Shown here one piece after another: positions 8,007 to 14,753 of a DNA stretch of 27,706 nt. Under the pieces are notes generated by a model. It ran no database searches, was not told where the DNA came from, and saw only the letters and a list, made by a program, of their open reading frames with translations. The translations under genes and the position numbers were made by a program. Numbering within the stretch: position 1 is the stretch's first letter; each line of letters begins with the position of its first letter. The stretch spans positions 1 through 27,706 of the forward strand of contig JBDLIL010000007.1 in assembly GCA_039714855.1 (NCBI GenBank), in the 5' to 3' direction. The stretch comes from JBDLIL01 sp039714855. GTDB taxonomy: Bacteria > Patescibacteriota > Microgenomatia > UBA1400 > PJMF01.

Positions 8007-8516
8007 TTAACGCCTCATTCCCTTCACCGCCGGCTTCGGTAGAGGTTTTGCCGGCAAATCCTGTTGCTCATAAAATCTTCTCATGGGTCTTCTGTGCTGT
8101 AATCTTTCATTCACTCCCACTCTATCTATTAAAAAACCACTAAGCAGCAAAGCTCCCAATAAACCCAAGACTATTAACTTCCAATTTTGCTTGTAAGAAA
8201 ATTCATATTTTTTTAATAAATAAACTCCCAGTGCGAATAATAATATTAGTATCAGAAAGTGTAGCCATGGAAAACGGTATCGCAAAAAGTGCCATAGAAA
8301 TATATGCTCCGGCGCCCTGTGTTGCATTACTTCATGCACTCGCAATCTAAAAAATATTAGATTACTAATAAACATAGCCATGCTAATTAAACTCACTACA
8401 GAAAAACCCATCAAAAAAGAAGCTAATACAAAATGCCAATGAGGCTTCATTTTGATATGTTCTTTTTCTATGGTCTTCATGATCTCTTGTGAGAGATCTA
8501 ATTTTTTACTTTTCAT
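8007..8516 (-). CDS. Three-helix membrane protein, candidate anti-sigma factor
   Basis: 169 aa, with a start overlapping the last 11 nt of the ECF sigma gene, so the two are co-transcribed and probably translationally coupled. A short charged N-terminus (MKSKKLDLSQEIMKTIEKEH) precedes helices at about 27-55, 82-101 and 112-130. A basic, Pro-rich C-terminal tail follows. No zinc-binding anti-sigma motif (HxxxCxxC) is visible. The anti-sigma role is inferred only from position, membrane location and the cytoplasmic N-terminal helix, which could bind the sigma factor. No family was recognised. Confidence 0.7.
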   Translation of the reverse strand: MKSKKLDLSQEIMKTIEKEHIKMKPHWHFVLASFLMGFSVVSLISMAMFISNLIFFRLRVHEVMQHRAPEHIFLWHFLRYRFPWLHFLILILLFALGVYLLKKYEFSYKQNWKLIVLGLLGALLLSGFLIDRVGVNERLQHRRPMRRFYEQQDLPAKPLPKPAVKGMRR

Positions 8517-9057
8517 AAACTTTTTTCATGAGCTTTTTGCCTCTGCTCAGCCACGTAGCCACTGTACCTTTCGACACCCTCAGCACATCGCTTATCTCTT
8601 CATATGTTTTCTCTTCTATATAGTATAGCGTTAGTACTGACCTATACTTTACTGGCAACTTTTCTAAAACTTTATCTACTTTTTTCTTAATTTCTTTTTT
8701 ATCAAATTCTGCTTCTATGTCTTCACCGTTGCTAATAGTATTTTTCACCCATTCATTTTCTTCTAAAGAAATCTGCTTTTTATTTTTTCTAATATGATCT
8801 ATGCAAAGATTGTGAGCGATACGATATATCCAACTGGAAAATTTCTTATTAATATTAAAGCCGTTTAAATTTTTAAAGGCTTTGATAAAAGCTTCTTGGA
8901 CTATATCTATAGCCACATCTTCGTCGCGCAATATTCGCTGCGCATAACGCAAAAGCTTATCTTGATATCGCTTCACCAACACAGCATAAAGCTCTTGATC
9001 CTCCTCTCTGACCAATTTCACCAACTCCCCATCGCTCAAAGAACTCAAAAACTTCAT
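8506..9057 (-). CDS. ECF-family RNA polymerase sigma factor
   Basis: 183 aa. Region 2 spans about residues 20-90, with RYAQRILRDEDVAIDIVQEAFIKAF (given here as two motifs: YAQRILRDEDVAID and VQEAFIKAF) and FSSWIYRIAHNLCIDHIRK. Region 4 spans about 130-180, with LPVKYRSVLTLYYIEEKTY and the helix-turn-helix EISDVLRVSKGTVATWLSRG. No other sigma domains are present, as expected for group 4. An ECF-type promoter lies just upstream with a near-leaderless start, suggesting autoregulation. It directs polymerase to a small regulon that probably includes the gene at 7815. Confidence 0.93.
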   Translation of the reverse strand: MKFLSSLSDGELVKLVREEDQELYAVLVKRYQDKLLRYAQRILRDEDVAIDIVQEAFIKAFKNLNGFNINKKFSSWIYRIAHNLCIDHIRKNKKQISLEENEWVKNTISNGEDIEAEFDKKEIKKKVDKVLEKLPVKYRSVLTLYYIEEKTYEEISDVLRVSKGTVATWLSRGKKLMKKVYEK

Positions 9058-9063
9058 AGTACT

Positions 9064-9097
9064 ATTATAGTACGGATGGGGTGGGGAGTTTGTTTCA
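9064..9097 (-). promoter_or_regulatory. Autoregulatory ECF promoter of the sigma gene
   Basis: On the minus strand TGAAAC (9092-9097), a 17-nt C-rich spacer and CGTA (9071-9074) form an ECF-type promoter. A TATAAT overlaps downstream (9064-9069), 6 nt from the ATG, so a housekeeping contribution is possible. The spacer and flanks resemble the copy at 7955-7981. Confidence 0.7.
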
Positions 9098-9244
9098 AGC
9101 TCTTATTTGTTTTGCATTCTTGCCACTTACAATACTCTCACCAGTTTGCTTTTCTACTTCTAAAGGGTCTTCAATTTCTTCTATCCGTTTTTCATGGGTG
9201 TGCTGATGGTATTTTTTTGGAAAAGCTTTTTTAGAAAAATTAGA
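9095..9244 (-). pseudogene. Coding-like open frame without a start codon
   Basis: Forty-nine sense codons precede TGA at 9095-9097, with strikingly protein-like composition: FPKKYHQHTHEKRIEEIED, then PLEVEKQTGESIVSGKNA. There is no ATG, GTG or TTG near its beginning. It starts within the last bases of the acidic ORF at 9240 in another frame and ends inside the ECF promoter. It could be a decayed gene, a frameshifted extension of the upstream ORF, or an artefact. Confidence 0.3.
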
Positions 9245-9512
9245 TTAAACCAAGACTCGCAGAGATTATTAAAACACCAGTAGTAACCACTTGATTAAGA
9301 TCATCACCCTCTTCCCCCTGATACTCACCATCATCCAAGATGTCGGCAATGAGATCTGCTTCTGTGAGGGGCCTGCCCTCGCGGTAATCCAAAAAATCAG
9401 GATTCTCACTATAGAGCTCAAACATTTCTTCAAAATCCACATCCGTCTCTGCAGCAATAATTTCTTTAACGTGGGCAATTAGCTCTGAGCTGAGATTTTC
9501 TTCTTTGGGCAT
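9240..9512 (-). CDS. Small acidic protein with hydrophobic C-terminus, unknown function
   Basis: 90 aa. Residues 1-70 are strongly acidic (about 22 Asp/Glu) and probably helical. The last 16 residues are hydrophobic and uncharged (VVTTGVLIISASLGLI). A TATAAT lies 8 nt before ATG 9512 and no Shine-Dalgarno is present, which fits the leaderless pattern of neighbouring genes. No family was recognised. The acidic leader plus hydrophobic tail superficially recalls a peptide precursor, but no modification enzyme is adjacent. A short tail-anchored or membrane-interacting protein is equally possible. Confidence 0.6.
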   Translation of the reverse strand: MPKEENLSSELIAHVKEIIAAETDVDFEEMFELYSENPDFLDYREGRPLTEADLIADILDDGEYQGEEGDDLNQVVTTGVLIISASLGLI

Positions 9513-9521
9513 GGTGGTTGA

Positions 9522-9605
9522 TTATAGCGTGGGGGAGATTTTTTTGTGTTGGCGAAGACTGGGAATAAAAGGACTGGATATCGGAGAAGTTTGTCTTTTA
9601 CTCAT
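9522..9605 (-). CDS. Possible 27-aa basic small ORF
   Basis: ATG 9605 to TAA 9522-9524 encodes MSKRQTSPISSPFIPSLR followed by nine more residues, a basic Ser/Pro-rich peptide. TATAAT (9612-9617) lies 6 nt upstream, the spacing seen at other leaderless starts here. Its stop overlaps the -10 box of the acidic gene at 9512. Coding status is unproven, and the box could simply be an alternative promoter for the downstream gene. Confidence 0.3.
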   Translation of the reverse strand: MSKRQTSPISSPFIPSLRQHKKISPTL

Positions 9606-9671
9606 ATCACCATTATACCCCACCCTCTCGACCAAAAGGGGAAAATTCAATAAGGAAGTTATGTTTAATTA

Positions 9672-9752
9672 TTGACTCTGAGTATTCTTATCTTATAATA
9701 AAAATTGCTAAAAGCTGGGGAGCAAGCGTGATGCTGCGAGCCAGTTTTTTTG
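9672..9752 (+). ncRNA. Candidate small RNA: promoter plus terminator unit
   Basis: TTGACT (9672-9677), a 16-nt spacer and TATAAT (9694-9699) form one of the best sigma-70 promoters in the window. From a predicted start near 9706, only about 47 nt follow before a stem closed by CTGG/CCAG (9715-9718 with 9741-9744). An inner AGCA/TGCT stem is present and eight T residues follow (9745-9752). No plus-strand gene lies upstream that would need this terminator. It could be a small RNA or an attenuated leader of the gene at 9888. Confidence 0.45.
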
Positions 9753-9759
9753 CATTCTA

Positions 9760-9787
9760 GGGTAGAATTTTAAACCCTTTTATTTTT
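9760..9787 (+). terminator. Weak second terminator-like hairpin
   Basis: AGGGT (9760-9764) pairs with ACCCT (9775-9779), followed by a T-rich run. It lies just after the candidate RNA, which may be a backup. The rest of the 375-nt gap (9513-9887) holds the possible small ORF and a TATAAT at 9856-9861 before the next gene. Confidence 0.35.
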
Positions 9788-9855
9788 GAGTAAAACTTCT
9801 TTTTCTTTATTCCTGTGTTCTTATGCATCGTAAATAACTTACTGGAAAAAGGCTG

Positions 9856-9886
9856 TATAATATATTTGAACTAAAGAAAGGAATAT
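9856..9886 (+). promoter_or_regulatory. -10 box and Shine-Dalgarno of the DUF4153 gene
   Basis: TATAAT (9856-9861) is followed by AAAGGA about 6 nt before ATG 9888. This is an ordinary led transcript, unlike many neighbours. No convincing -35 box is seen at 17 nt. Confidence 0.5.
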
Positions 9887-9887
9887 T

Positions 9888-11813
9888 ATGTTCGGTATAT
9901 TTTTACTCTTCCTAGTTGTTTTTGCTATTTGGTATTTTATTTTCAAGCCAAAAAATTCGCCTGTGATTAATACAAATCTTAATAATTCCAGAGCTGTGTC
10001 AGAAATCAAAAAGGAGAAAAGAGAAGTTTATAGACCCAAACTATTAGGTATTGGCTTAGTTGTTTTGATATTAGCGTTTAATATATTCTTATACGGGACA
10101 TTTACCAACACTCCACCAGTGATCGGCTTAGCAGGATTTAACATCTTTGCTCTGATTGCAGTTTTGATTTCTTATAAAAAAGAAAGACTGTCTCCTCTAG
10201 TATTTTCACTAGCAGGAGTCAGTGCTGTGGCGGGAGCATTTATGCCCTTGCGCACCAACGGCTTTGTGCAATCTGTCAATGCCGCCGCCATGTTTTTGAT
10301 ATTGATAGCATTAATTTTTATCAACGCTCACGAAAAAATTAGCTGGAGTATACTTTGGCTGATCAAGCATGTTTTTAGCTTTATCCCCAAATTCTTTGAT
10401 CAAATAGTCTTGCTGCTTGATAAACCCAAAAATAAAAAGGCCTTCAATCTAATGGGTGTTTTTAAAACTGTTTTACTGACTGTATTAGTATTAGCATTTT
10501 TTATAGGGATTTTGAGCCAAGCTGATCCTGTTTTTGCAGAAATTGTAAAAGAAATCAAAGAAGAAGCCCTGGGTAGGACTTTCGCCTCTCTCTTTATAGC
10601 GTTCCTGACAACTATACTACTAACTTTTAAATTAAAGGCGAAAGAAGATGATGCTCTCACACTTAAATTTTTCTCATATAGAGATATCTTTGTGCCCACA
10701 GTTGCTGTGATCTCACTCTTTGCTGTTTTTATTGTGATTCAAGTTCGCTACTTATTCGGCGGCCATGCTGACATCGCCAGTTTTGACCTAACATATAGTG
10801 AGTACGTCCGCAAAGGCTTTTTAGAATTATTAACTACTGCCTTTTTTGGCAGCATGATTGCTTACCTGGTAATTCTGAAGAAGAGGTTTTTAAACAAAGG
10901 TGCACAATTGCAATTCAAGATCATTAATGTCGTTCTAATAGGAGAATTACTTTTCATGCTGGCTTCAGCTTTTAAACGAGATCTCATGTATGTGGAAACC
11001 TACGGCTTAACTAGGGTGCGCATTGCCGGGGGACTATTTTTAGCCTGGTTGGCATGCTCACTTACTTTGCTCCTGATCATGACCTTGTATAAAAGGATGC
11101 AAGAAAAGCAATTATTTTTGGGGCTAGGAGCTATGAGTGTTTTAGTTTTGCTGAGTTTAAATTTGCTAAACATGGACAAAATGGTAGTAGCTGGTACCCC
11201 AGAGCACCATGATTACAAAGATTATTTTTATATTAATAATTTATCCGCTGATGCTTATGCTGCCTGGGGTGAATCTATTCCAGAATTAGAAAAAAGCGCC
11301 ACTGTTTTATTGGCAAAAGATGAGCTAAGTGATGTAGACAAATCTCAATTGGCTGGCGATAAATTAGCACTAATTTCTTTGCAAGAAAAAAGAGAGAAGC
11401 TATTCAAAAAATATCTAAGTGAAGAAGAGTTGCTAGCTCGCTGTGAAGAATTAAATTGCAGATCTAAGCGTCAAAGAAGATTTGATGATAAAGAGGAAAA
11501 AGAACTTGATGACAGAATAAAAACAATTCGCAAATGGCAATTTCTTAGCAAGCCAGAAAAAGCAGCTTTTGATGAAATTTATGCCAATCAAGATTTATAC
11601 TTCAACCAAGTGGACAATCTACTAGCAGAAATCAGAATCTATCAAAAAGGAAAAAAACTCTCTTTGGAGAAAGAAGAAAGAAGACTTCTTTATGAATTCA
11701 AATATCCCTTTATTAGGATTGATTTAGATTACATTCCAGAAATAACTAGCTCAATAAAGAATGAATTACTAGAAGAAGCTCAAAATAATTCTGACTTATA
11801 CAATGACTTTTAA
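9888..11813 (+). CDS. DUF4153/DUF4173 multi-spanning membrane protein
   Basis: 641 aa with about twelve hydrophobic segments up to residue 430, then a hydrophilic, charged, helical C-terminal domain of about 200 residues. The segment from SYRDIFVPTVAVISL through QVRYLFGG to YSEYVRKGFLELLTTAFFG is the recognisable core of the DUF4153 (formerly DUF4173) family. The C-terminal part is rich in Glu/Lys (LSLEKEERRLLYEF) and probably cytoplasmic. The family has no assigned biochemical function and is often found near regulators or envelope genes. The gene stands alone between two promoter regions. Confidence 0.8.
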   Translation: MFGIFLLFLVVFAIWYFIFKPKNSPVINTNLNNSRAVSEIKKEKREVYRPKLLGIGLVVLILAFNIFLYGTFTNTPPVIGLAGFNIFALIAVLISYKKERLSPLVFSLAGVSAVAGAFMPLRTNGFVQSVNAAAMFLILIALIFINAHEKISWSILWLIKHVFSFIPKFFDQIVLLLDKPKNKKAFNLMGVFKTVLLTVLVLAFFIGILSQADPVFAEIVKEIKEEALGRTFASLFIAFLTTILLTFKLKAKEDDALTLKFFSYRDIFVPTVAVISLFAVFIVIQVRYLFGGHADIASFDLTYSEYVRKGFLELLTTAFFGSMIAYLVILKKRFLNKGAQLQFKIINVVLIGELLFMLASAFKRDLMYVETYGLTRVRIAGGLFLAWLACSLTLLLIMTLYKRMQEKQLFLGLGAMSVLVLLSLNLLNMDKMVVAGTPEHHDYKDYFYINNLSADAYAAWGESIPELEKSATVLLAKDELSDVDKSQLAGDKLALISLQEKREKLFKKYLSEEELLARCEELNCRSKRQRRFDDKEEKELDDRIKTIRKWQFLSKPEKAAFDEIYANQDLYFNQVDNLLAEIRIYQKGKKLSLEKEERRLLYEFKYPFIRIDLDYIPEITSSIKNELLEEAQNNSDLYNDF

Positions 11814-11828
11814 CGAAATTCATAGCTC

Positions 11829-11898
11829 AAAAAAATAGCAACCAAGTTTTAACTAAATTTCCCCACATAGGCAAAAATTTGCTAATGCTATTTTTCCA
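11829..11898 (+). terminator. Weak stem-loop downstream of the DUF4153 gene
   Basis: AAAAATAGCA near 11829 can pair with TGCTATTTTT near 11886, enclosing a smaller GCAAA/TTTGC stem. The T-run at its right end suits termination, but the stems are AT-rich and the loop is long. Confidence 0.3.
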
Positions 11899-11918
11899 TA
11901 TTTTGATATAGTGCGATC

Positions 11919-11947
11919 TTGCAATTGTGCAACAGATGTGTTACTAT
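11919..11947 (+). promoter_or_regulatory. Sigma-70 promoter of the LADTG protein/sortase operon
   Basis: TTGCAA (11919-11924), a 17-nt spacer and TACTAT (11942-11947) precede a leader with AAGGA 7 nt before ATG 11980. A palindrome TTGCA-ATTG-TGCAA (11919-11932) overlaps the -35 box and may be an operator. Confidence 0.6.
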
Positions 11948-11979
11948 ACGTCTCTTAAAATTAATTATAAGGATGATAT

Positions 11980-12858
11980 ATGAGAAAAATAGTTCAAATA
12001 ACTCTTGCTCTTTTGCTGATTGCTGCTATGTCTAAAGCAACAAGCTTTGCTCAAAGTTCTTCATTTCCAAACTATGAAGAATGCGAAGAAAATTACGATG
12101 GTAAGTTGCTTTTTTGCCATGCTACTTCTGCTGAAGATAATCCTTATGTATTGGTGGAAACAGCTTGTGAAGCCGTTTATGGCAAAAATGGAAATGCTGG
12201 ACATTTAGATGAAAACGGCACTCCATTAGCTGGACACGAAAATGATGTTATGGCTGATGAAAATGGCGATTGCCCCGGAGATGAAGAAGAACCAGAACCT
12301 ACTGAAACTCCCATTCCAACTGAAACCCCCGATCCTACAGACAACCCAGAACCAAGCTCTAGTCCTGATCCTGAATCAGGCAAACATTCTGCTTTGGGAT
12401 TCGACGTAAACTGCTATAGCAACAACTTTGATGTGGTGATGGACCTGAAAGAAAACGGCAATCCTGTAGGAGATAAGGAAGTGACTTTTACTTATACCAG
12501 TAGCAAAACTGCTAAAACCAATCAGGATGGCAGAGCCAGAGTCAGCTTCGCCGTAGCAGGCGATAAAACTATTACTGCCACAGTCAATGATTTTTCTGAT
12601 CAATCACTTTTTGCCACCATGCCAAAAGACTGTGATCCCCAAGATGAGAGTGAAAATAAAAGCCAAGATGAAAATTCTGGCAGCGTATTGGGAACAAGTA
12701 CGAATAATACAAGTTCTGGAAGAGGACAAGTGCTAGGTATATCTACCCTAGCTGATACAGGAAACAGTCAAACTGCTCTTATAAACTTAAGCTTAATTGC
12801 TGGAGCATCTATTAATCTTATCGCTTTAGCTAAGTCTGCCTATGGCAAGAAAAACTAG
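11980..12858 (+). CDS. LADTG-type cell-surface protein, probable sortase substrate
   Basis: 292 aa. A signal peptide (cleaved near SFAQ) is followed by a domain with FCHATSAEDNPYV, GNAGH and CPG. This resembles the secreted 'CHAT..NPY...H' module seen in many bacterial surface proteins. An acidic Pro/Thr/Glu linker comes next, then an Ig-like beta domain (about 140-212: VVMDLKENGNPVGDKEVTF, ARVSFAVAGDKTITATV). The C-terminus is a complete sorting signal: VLGIS, LADTG (257-261), a hydrophobic helix and a basic tail (KSAYGKKN). LAxTG boxes are recognised by class E sortases. The sortase gene overlaps its 3' end by 17 nt, so the pair is probably dedicated. The ligand is unknown. Confidence 0.88.
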   Translation: MRKIVQITLALLLIAAMSKATSFAQSSSFPNYEECEENYDGKLLFCHATSAEDNPYVLVETACEAVYGKNGNAGHLDENGTPLAGHENDVMADENGDCPGDEEEPEPTETPIPTETPDPTDNPEPSSSPDPESGKHSALGFDVNCYSNNFDVVMDLKENGNPVGDKEVTFTYTSSKTAKTNQDGRARVSFAVAGDKTITATVNDFSDQSLFATMPKDCDPQDESENKSQDENSGSVLGTSTNNTSSGRGQVLGISTLADTGNSQTALINLSLIAGASINLIALAKSAYGKKN

Positions 12859-13468
12859 AAAAAAAAGAGCATATAAGAAGAGGAAAAAAACTCTTTTTAA
12901 TTTTAAAAGGTTTAAGAAAATAAAATTTAAGTTTAATTTAAATCTAAATTTTCTTGCGGCTTTAATTAACTTAGCTGTCTTATTAACTTTGGTTTTTTTC
13001 TACAAAGAAATTTTACTAAAACCTCAGTTGCCTATTATCATTCCAGCTTTTCAACAAATAGAACAAATAAATCCTGTTAATATTAGTTTCCCAAGTGACA
13101 ATAAAAAAATTCCCATAGAGTCTGCTCATATTATTAATGGCAATTGGCAAACTTCTAATATTACGGCTACACATTTGATCACCTCATCTGGATTGGGCGG
13201 TGGTGGTAATATAGTAATTTATGGCCATAATACTAAAAATATATTTAGGTCTCTAAAAAATATTAAAGTAGATGAAAAAATTTCTTTAGAATCTGCTGAT
13301 AATAAGATCTATGAATATCAAATTCAGGAAATTAAAGAGGTGACTCCTGAAGAAGTAAGCGATGTTCAGCCTACAGACTATGAAGTTTTAACTATTTATA
13401 CTTGCACTGGCTGGCTTGATTCTAGAAGATTAATTGTTAAGGCGTATCCTGCTTCTATTGGAAACTGA
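12842..13468 (+). CDS. Sortase, probably class D/E-like
   Basis: 208 aa. A very basic N-terminus (MARKTRKKRAYKKRKKT) precedes one membrane helix (about 38-55). The extracytoplasmic sortase domain shows the catalytic His in VIYGHNT (H129), Cys in YTCTG (C188) and Arg in DSRRL (R195 or R196). This enzyme cleaves the sorting motif of surface proteins and transfers them to an envelope nucleophile. Which nucleophile it uses here cannot be seen. It overlaps the LADTG gene, so translational coupling is likely. It ends in TGA, five nt from the convergent copper chaperone gene. Confidence 0.93.
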   Translation: MARKTRKKRAYKKRKKTLFNFKRFKKIKFKFNLNLNFLAALINLAVLLTLVFFYKEILLKPQLPIIIPAFQQIEQINPVNISFPSDNKKIPIESAHIINGNWQTSNITATHLITSSGLGGGGNIVIYGHNTKNIFRSLKNIKVDEKISLESADNKIYEYQIQEIKEVTPEEVSDVQPTDYEVLTIYTCTGWLDSRRLIVKAYPASIGN

Positions 13469-13473
13469 TTTTT

Positions 13474-13683
13474 TTAAACTTCTTTTACTTCATAACCCAA
13501 CCCCTCAACAATTTTCTTCATCTCTTTTTCAGAAACTTTTTCAGGGTCACATTCTATCTTAACCTCAGATTTTGCATAGCTGGTGCTAGCAGATTCTACT
13601 CCGTCCAAATCCTCCAGTTCGCCGTCTATATTTAGGCTACAGCTAGTACAATGCATGCCGGAGATTTTAAATTTAATTATCAC
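13474..13683 (-). CDS. copZ: CopZ-like copper chaperone (HMA domain)
   Basis: 69 aa, a complete heavy-metal-associated domain. The metal site is GMHCTSC near residues 9-15, and the fold ends at GLGYEVKEV. It would bind Cu(I) in the cytoplasm and pass it to CopA or to the regulator. The GTG start overlaps the TGA of the upstream gene (GTGA), with GGAGG 4 nt before it, so translation is coupled. It is the last gene of the copper operon. The symbol rests on domain and context; a mercury role is less likely because no mer genes are present. Confidence 0.88.
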   Translation of the reverse strand: MIIKFKISGMHCTSCSLNIDGELEDLDGVESASTSYAKSEVKIECDPEKVSEKEMKKIVEGLGYEVKEV

Positions 13684-14735
13684 AACACCTCCATGACACC
13701 ACTATACATGCCCATACTGCAGGCAAAAGTAAAACGCCCTTTTTTTGTTGGTGTAAAAGTAAAAGTTTCTAAACCACTAGGTTTTAATTGCTTATAAATC
13801 CCAAATTCTCTAAAAGTAAAATCAGTGGCACAAGAGTAAACGCCACTGGTGTTAAGCGTTAATTCAACTGGCACACCCCGCTGTACTTGAAAATAATTTG
13901 GACTATATCCCCTTTGCTCTACATTAATAGTTACTCTTTGTACGCCATTAGTTACAGTGGCTGCAGTTGAATTTGCGAAACGCTCTTTAGAGAAAAACCA
14001 AGTTACCGGCCTAACAACACGCTGCAAAGTAATAGGGGAGCCCATCACCAACGCCACACCATTAACGCTATATATTGCCATGGCAACTAAAGCATAGGCC
14101 GCAACTTTGCTAAACTTCTCATGCCAAGCTTCAGAAAGTTTGGCGGTAGCGACACCCACTATTGCAAAAAATGGAGTAGTTCCCAACATAAACGCAAACA
14201 TGATGGCTGCACCCTGCACTGGACTTCCTGTATTGATTGCCAAAACCTCCATAGCTTGTGTCACTCCACAAGGAATAAAAACTGTCAGCAAACCCAATAT
14301 TGCCGGCGCAAACAAAGCTTTACTTTTACTAGAATTTCTAATTATTTTCTGTAAAAATTTTGGCGGCTGAAAAGATACGAATCTAAAAGCGGGATGTACA
14401 TCCAGTAAATTCATAGCCGTAGCAAACATAAAAAAAGCTGCAAAAATTTGAAAGCTCAAACGCATACCAAGACTCAAAGTAATTACTGAACCCAAAGCAC
14501 CCAATAAAAAACCTAGTACCAAATGAGAAAAAAGCTTAGCCACCAAAAACATACCCACTGGCATCCAATCCAGCTCATCAAAAGATTTTAATTTAAAATT
14601 TTTCTTATTGCTTTTACTTTCAAACTCAGTATCTTTTTGATTGGCAATAATGCTAGCCAGCAAACCACCCTGCATTGCCAAACAAGATAAACCTCCGGTT
14701 GTTAAACCTGTTATAAAAATTACTAGTAAATTCAT
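13680..14735 (-). CDS. DsbD/UreH-like membrane protein fused to a cupredoxin domain
   Basis: 351 aa from ATG 14735. The frame is open to 14807, but the extra 24 codons run through a hairpin and 14735 begins the conserved helix. The N-terminal ~225 residues contain six or so helices with GLTTGGLSCLAMQGGLLA and FIPCGVTQAMEVLA, the paired Cys-bearing repeats of the DsbD_2 (sulfite exporter/UreH-like) family. After a linker, residues about 262-351 form a cupredoxin with Cys in GVYSCATDF and the copper-loop motif FACSMGMYSG. It is likely extracytoplasmic copper binding coupled to membrane transport or thiol transfer. It sits between copA and the chaperone. Confidence 0.82.
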   Translation of the reverse strand: MNLLVIFITGLTTGGLSCLAMQGGLLASIIANQKDTEFESKSNKKNFKLKSFDELDWMPVGMFLVAKLFSHLVLGFLLGALGSVITLSLGMRLSFQIFAAFFMFATAMNLLDVHPAFRFVSFQPPKFLQKIIRNSSKSKALFAPAILGLLTVFIPCGVTQAMEVLAINTGSPVQGAAIMFAFMLGTTPFFAIVGVATAKLSEAWHEKFSKVAAYALVAMAIYSVNGVALVMGSPITLQRVVRPVTWFFSKERFANSTAATVTNGVQRVTINVEQRGYSPNYFQVQRGVPVELTLNTSGVYSCATDFTFREFGIYKQLKPSGLETFTFTPTKKGRFTFACSMGMYSGVMEVL

Positions 14736-14753
14736 AATTTTAGTTTCGCCGAA

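Noticed and set aside
8896..9234. Plus-strand 112-codon frame antisense to the sigma gene
   Set aside because: It overlaps the strongly supported sigma factor and its promoter and shows no domain or ribosome-binding signal.
9513..9540. Third ECF promoter before the acidic gene (CAACA...CGCT, C-rich spacer)
   Set aside because: The -35 and -10 boxes match the other two poorly, and a consensus TATAAT at the right distance explains the start.
13440..13683. UGA recoding (SR1/Gracilibacteria code)
   Set aside because: TGA ends the sortase gene and the cupredoxin gene at the expected protein ends. No in-frame TGA was needed elsewhere.
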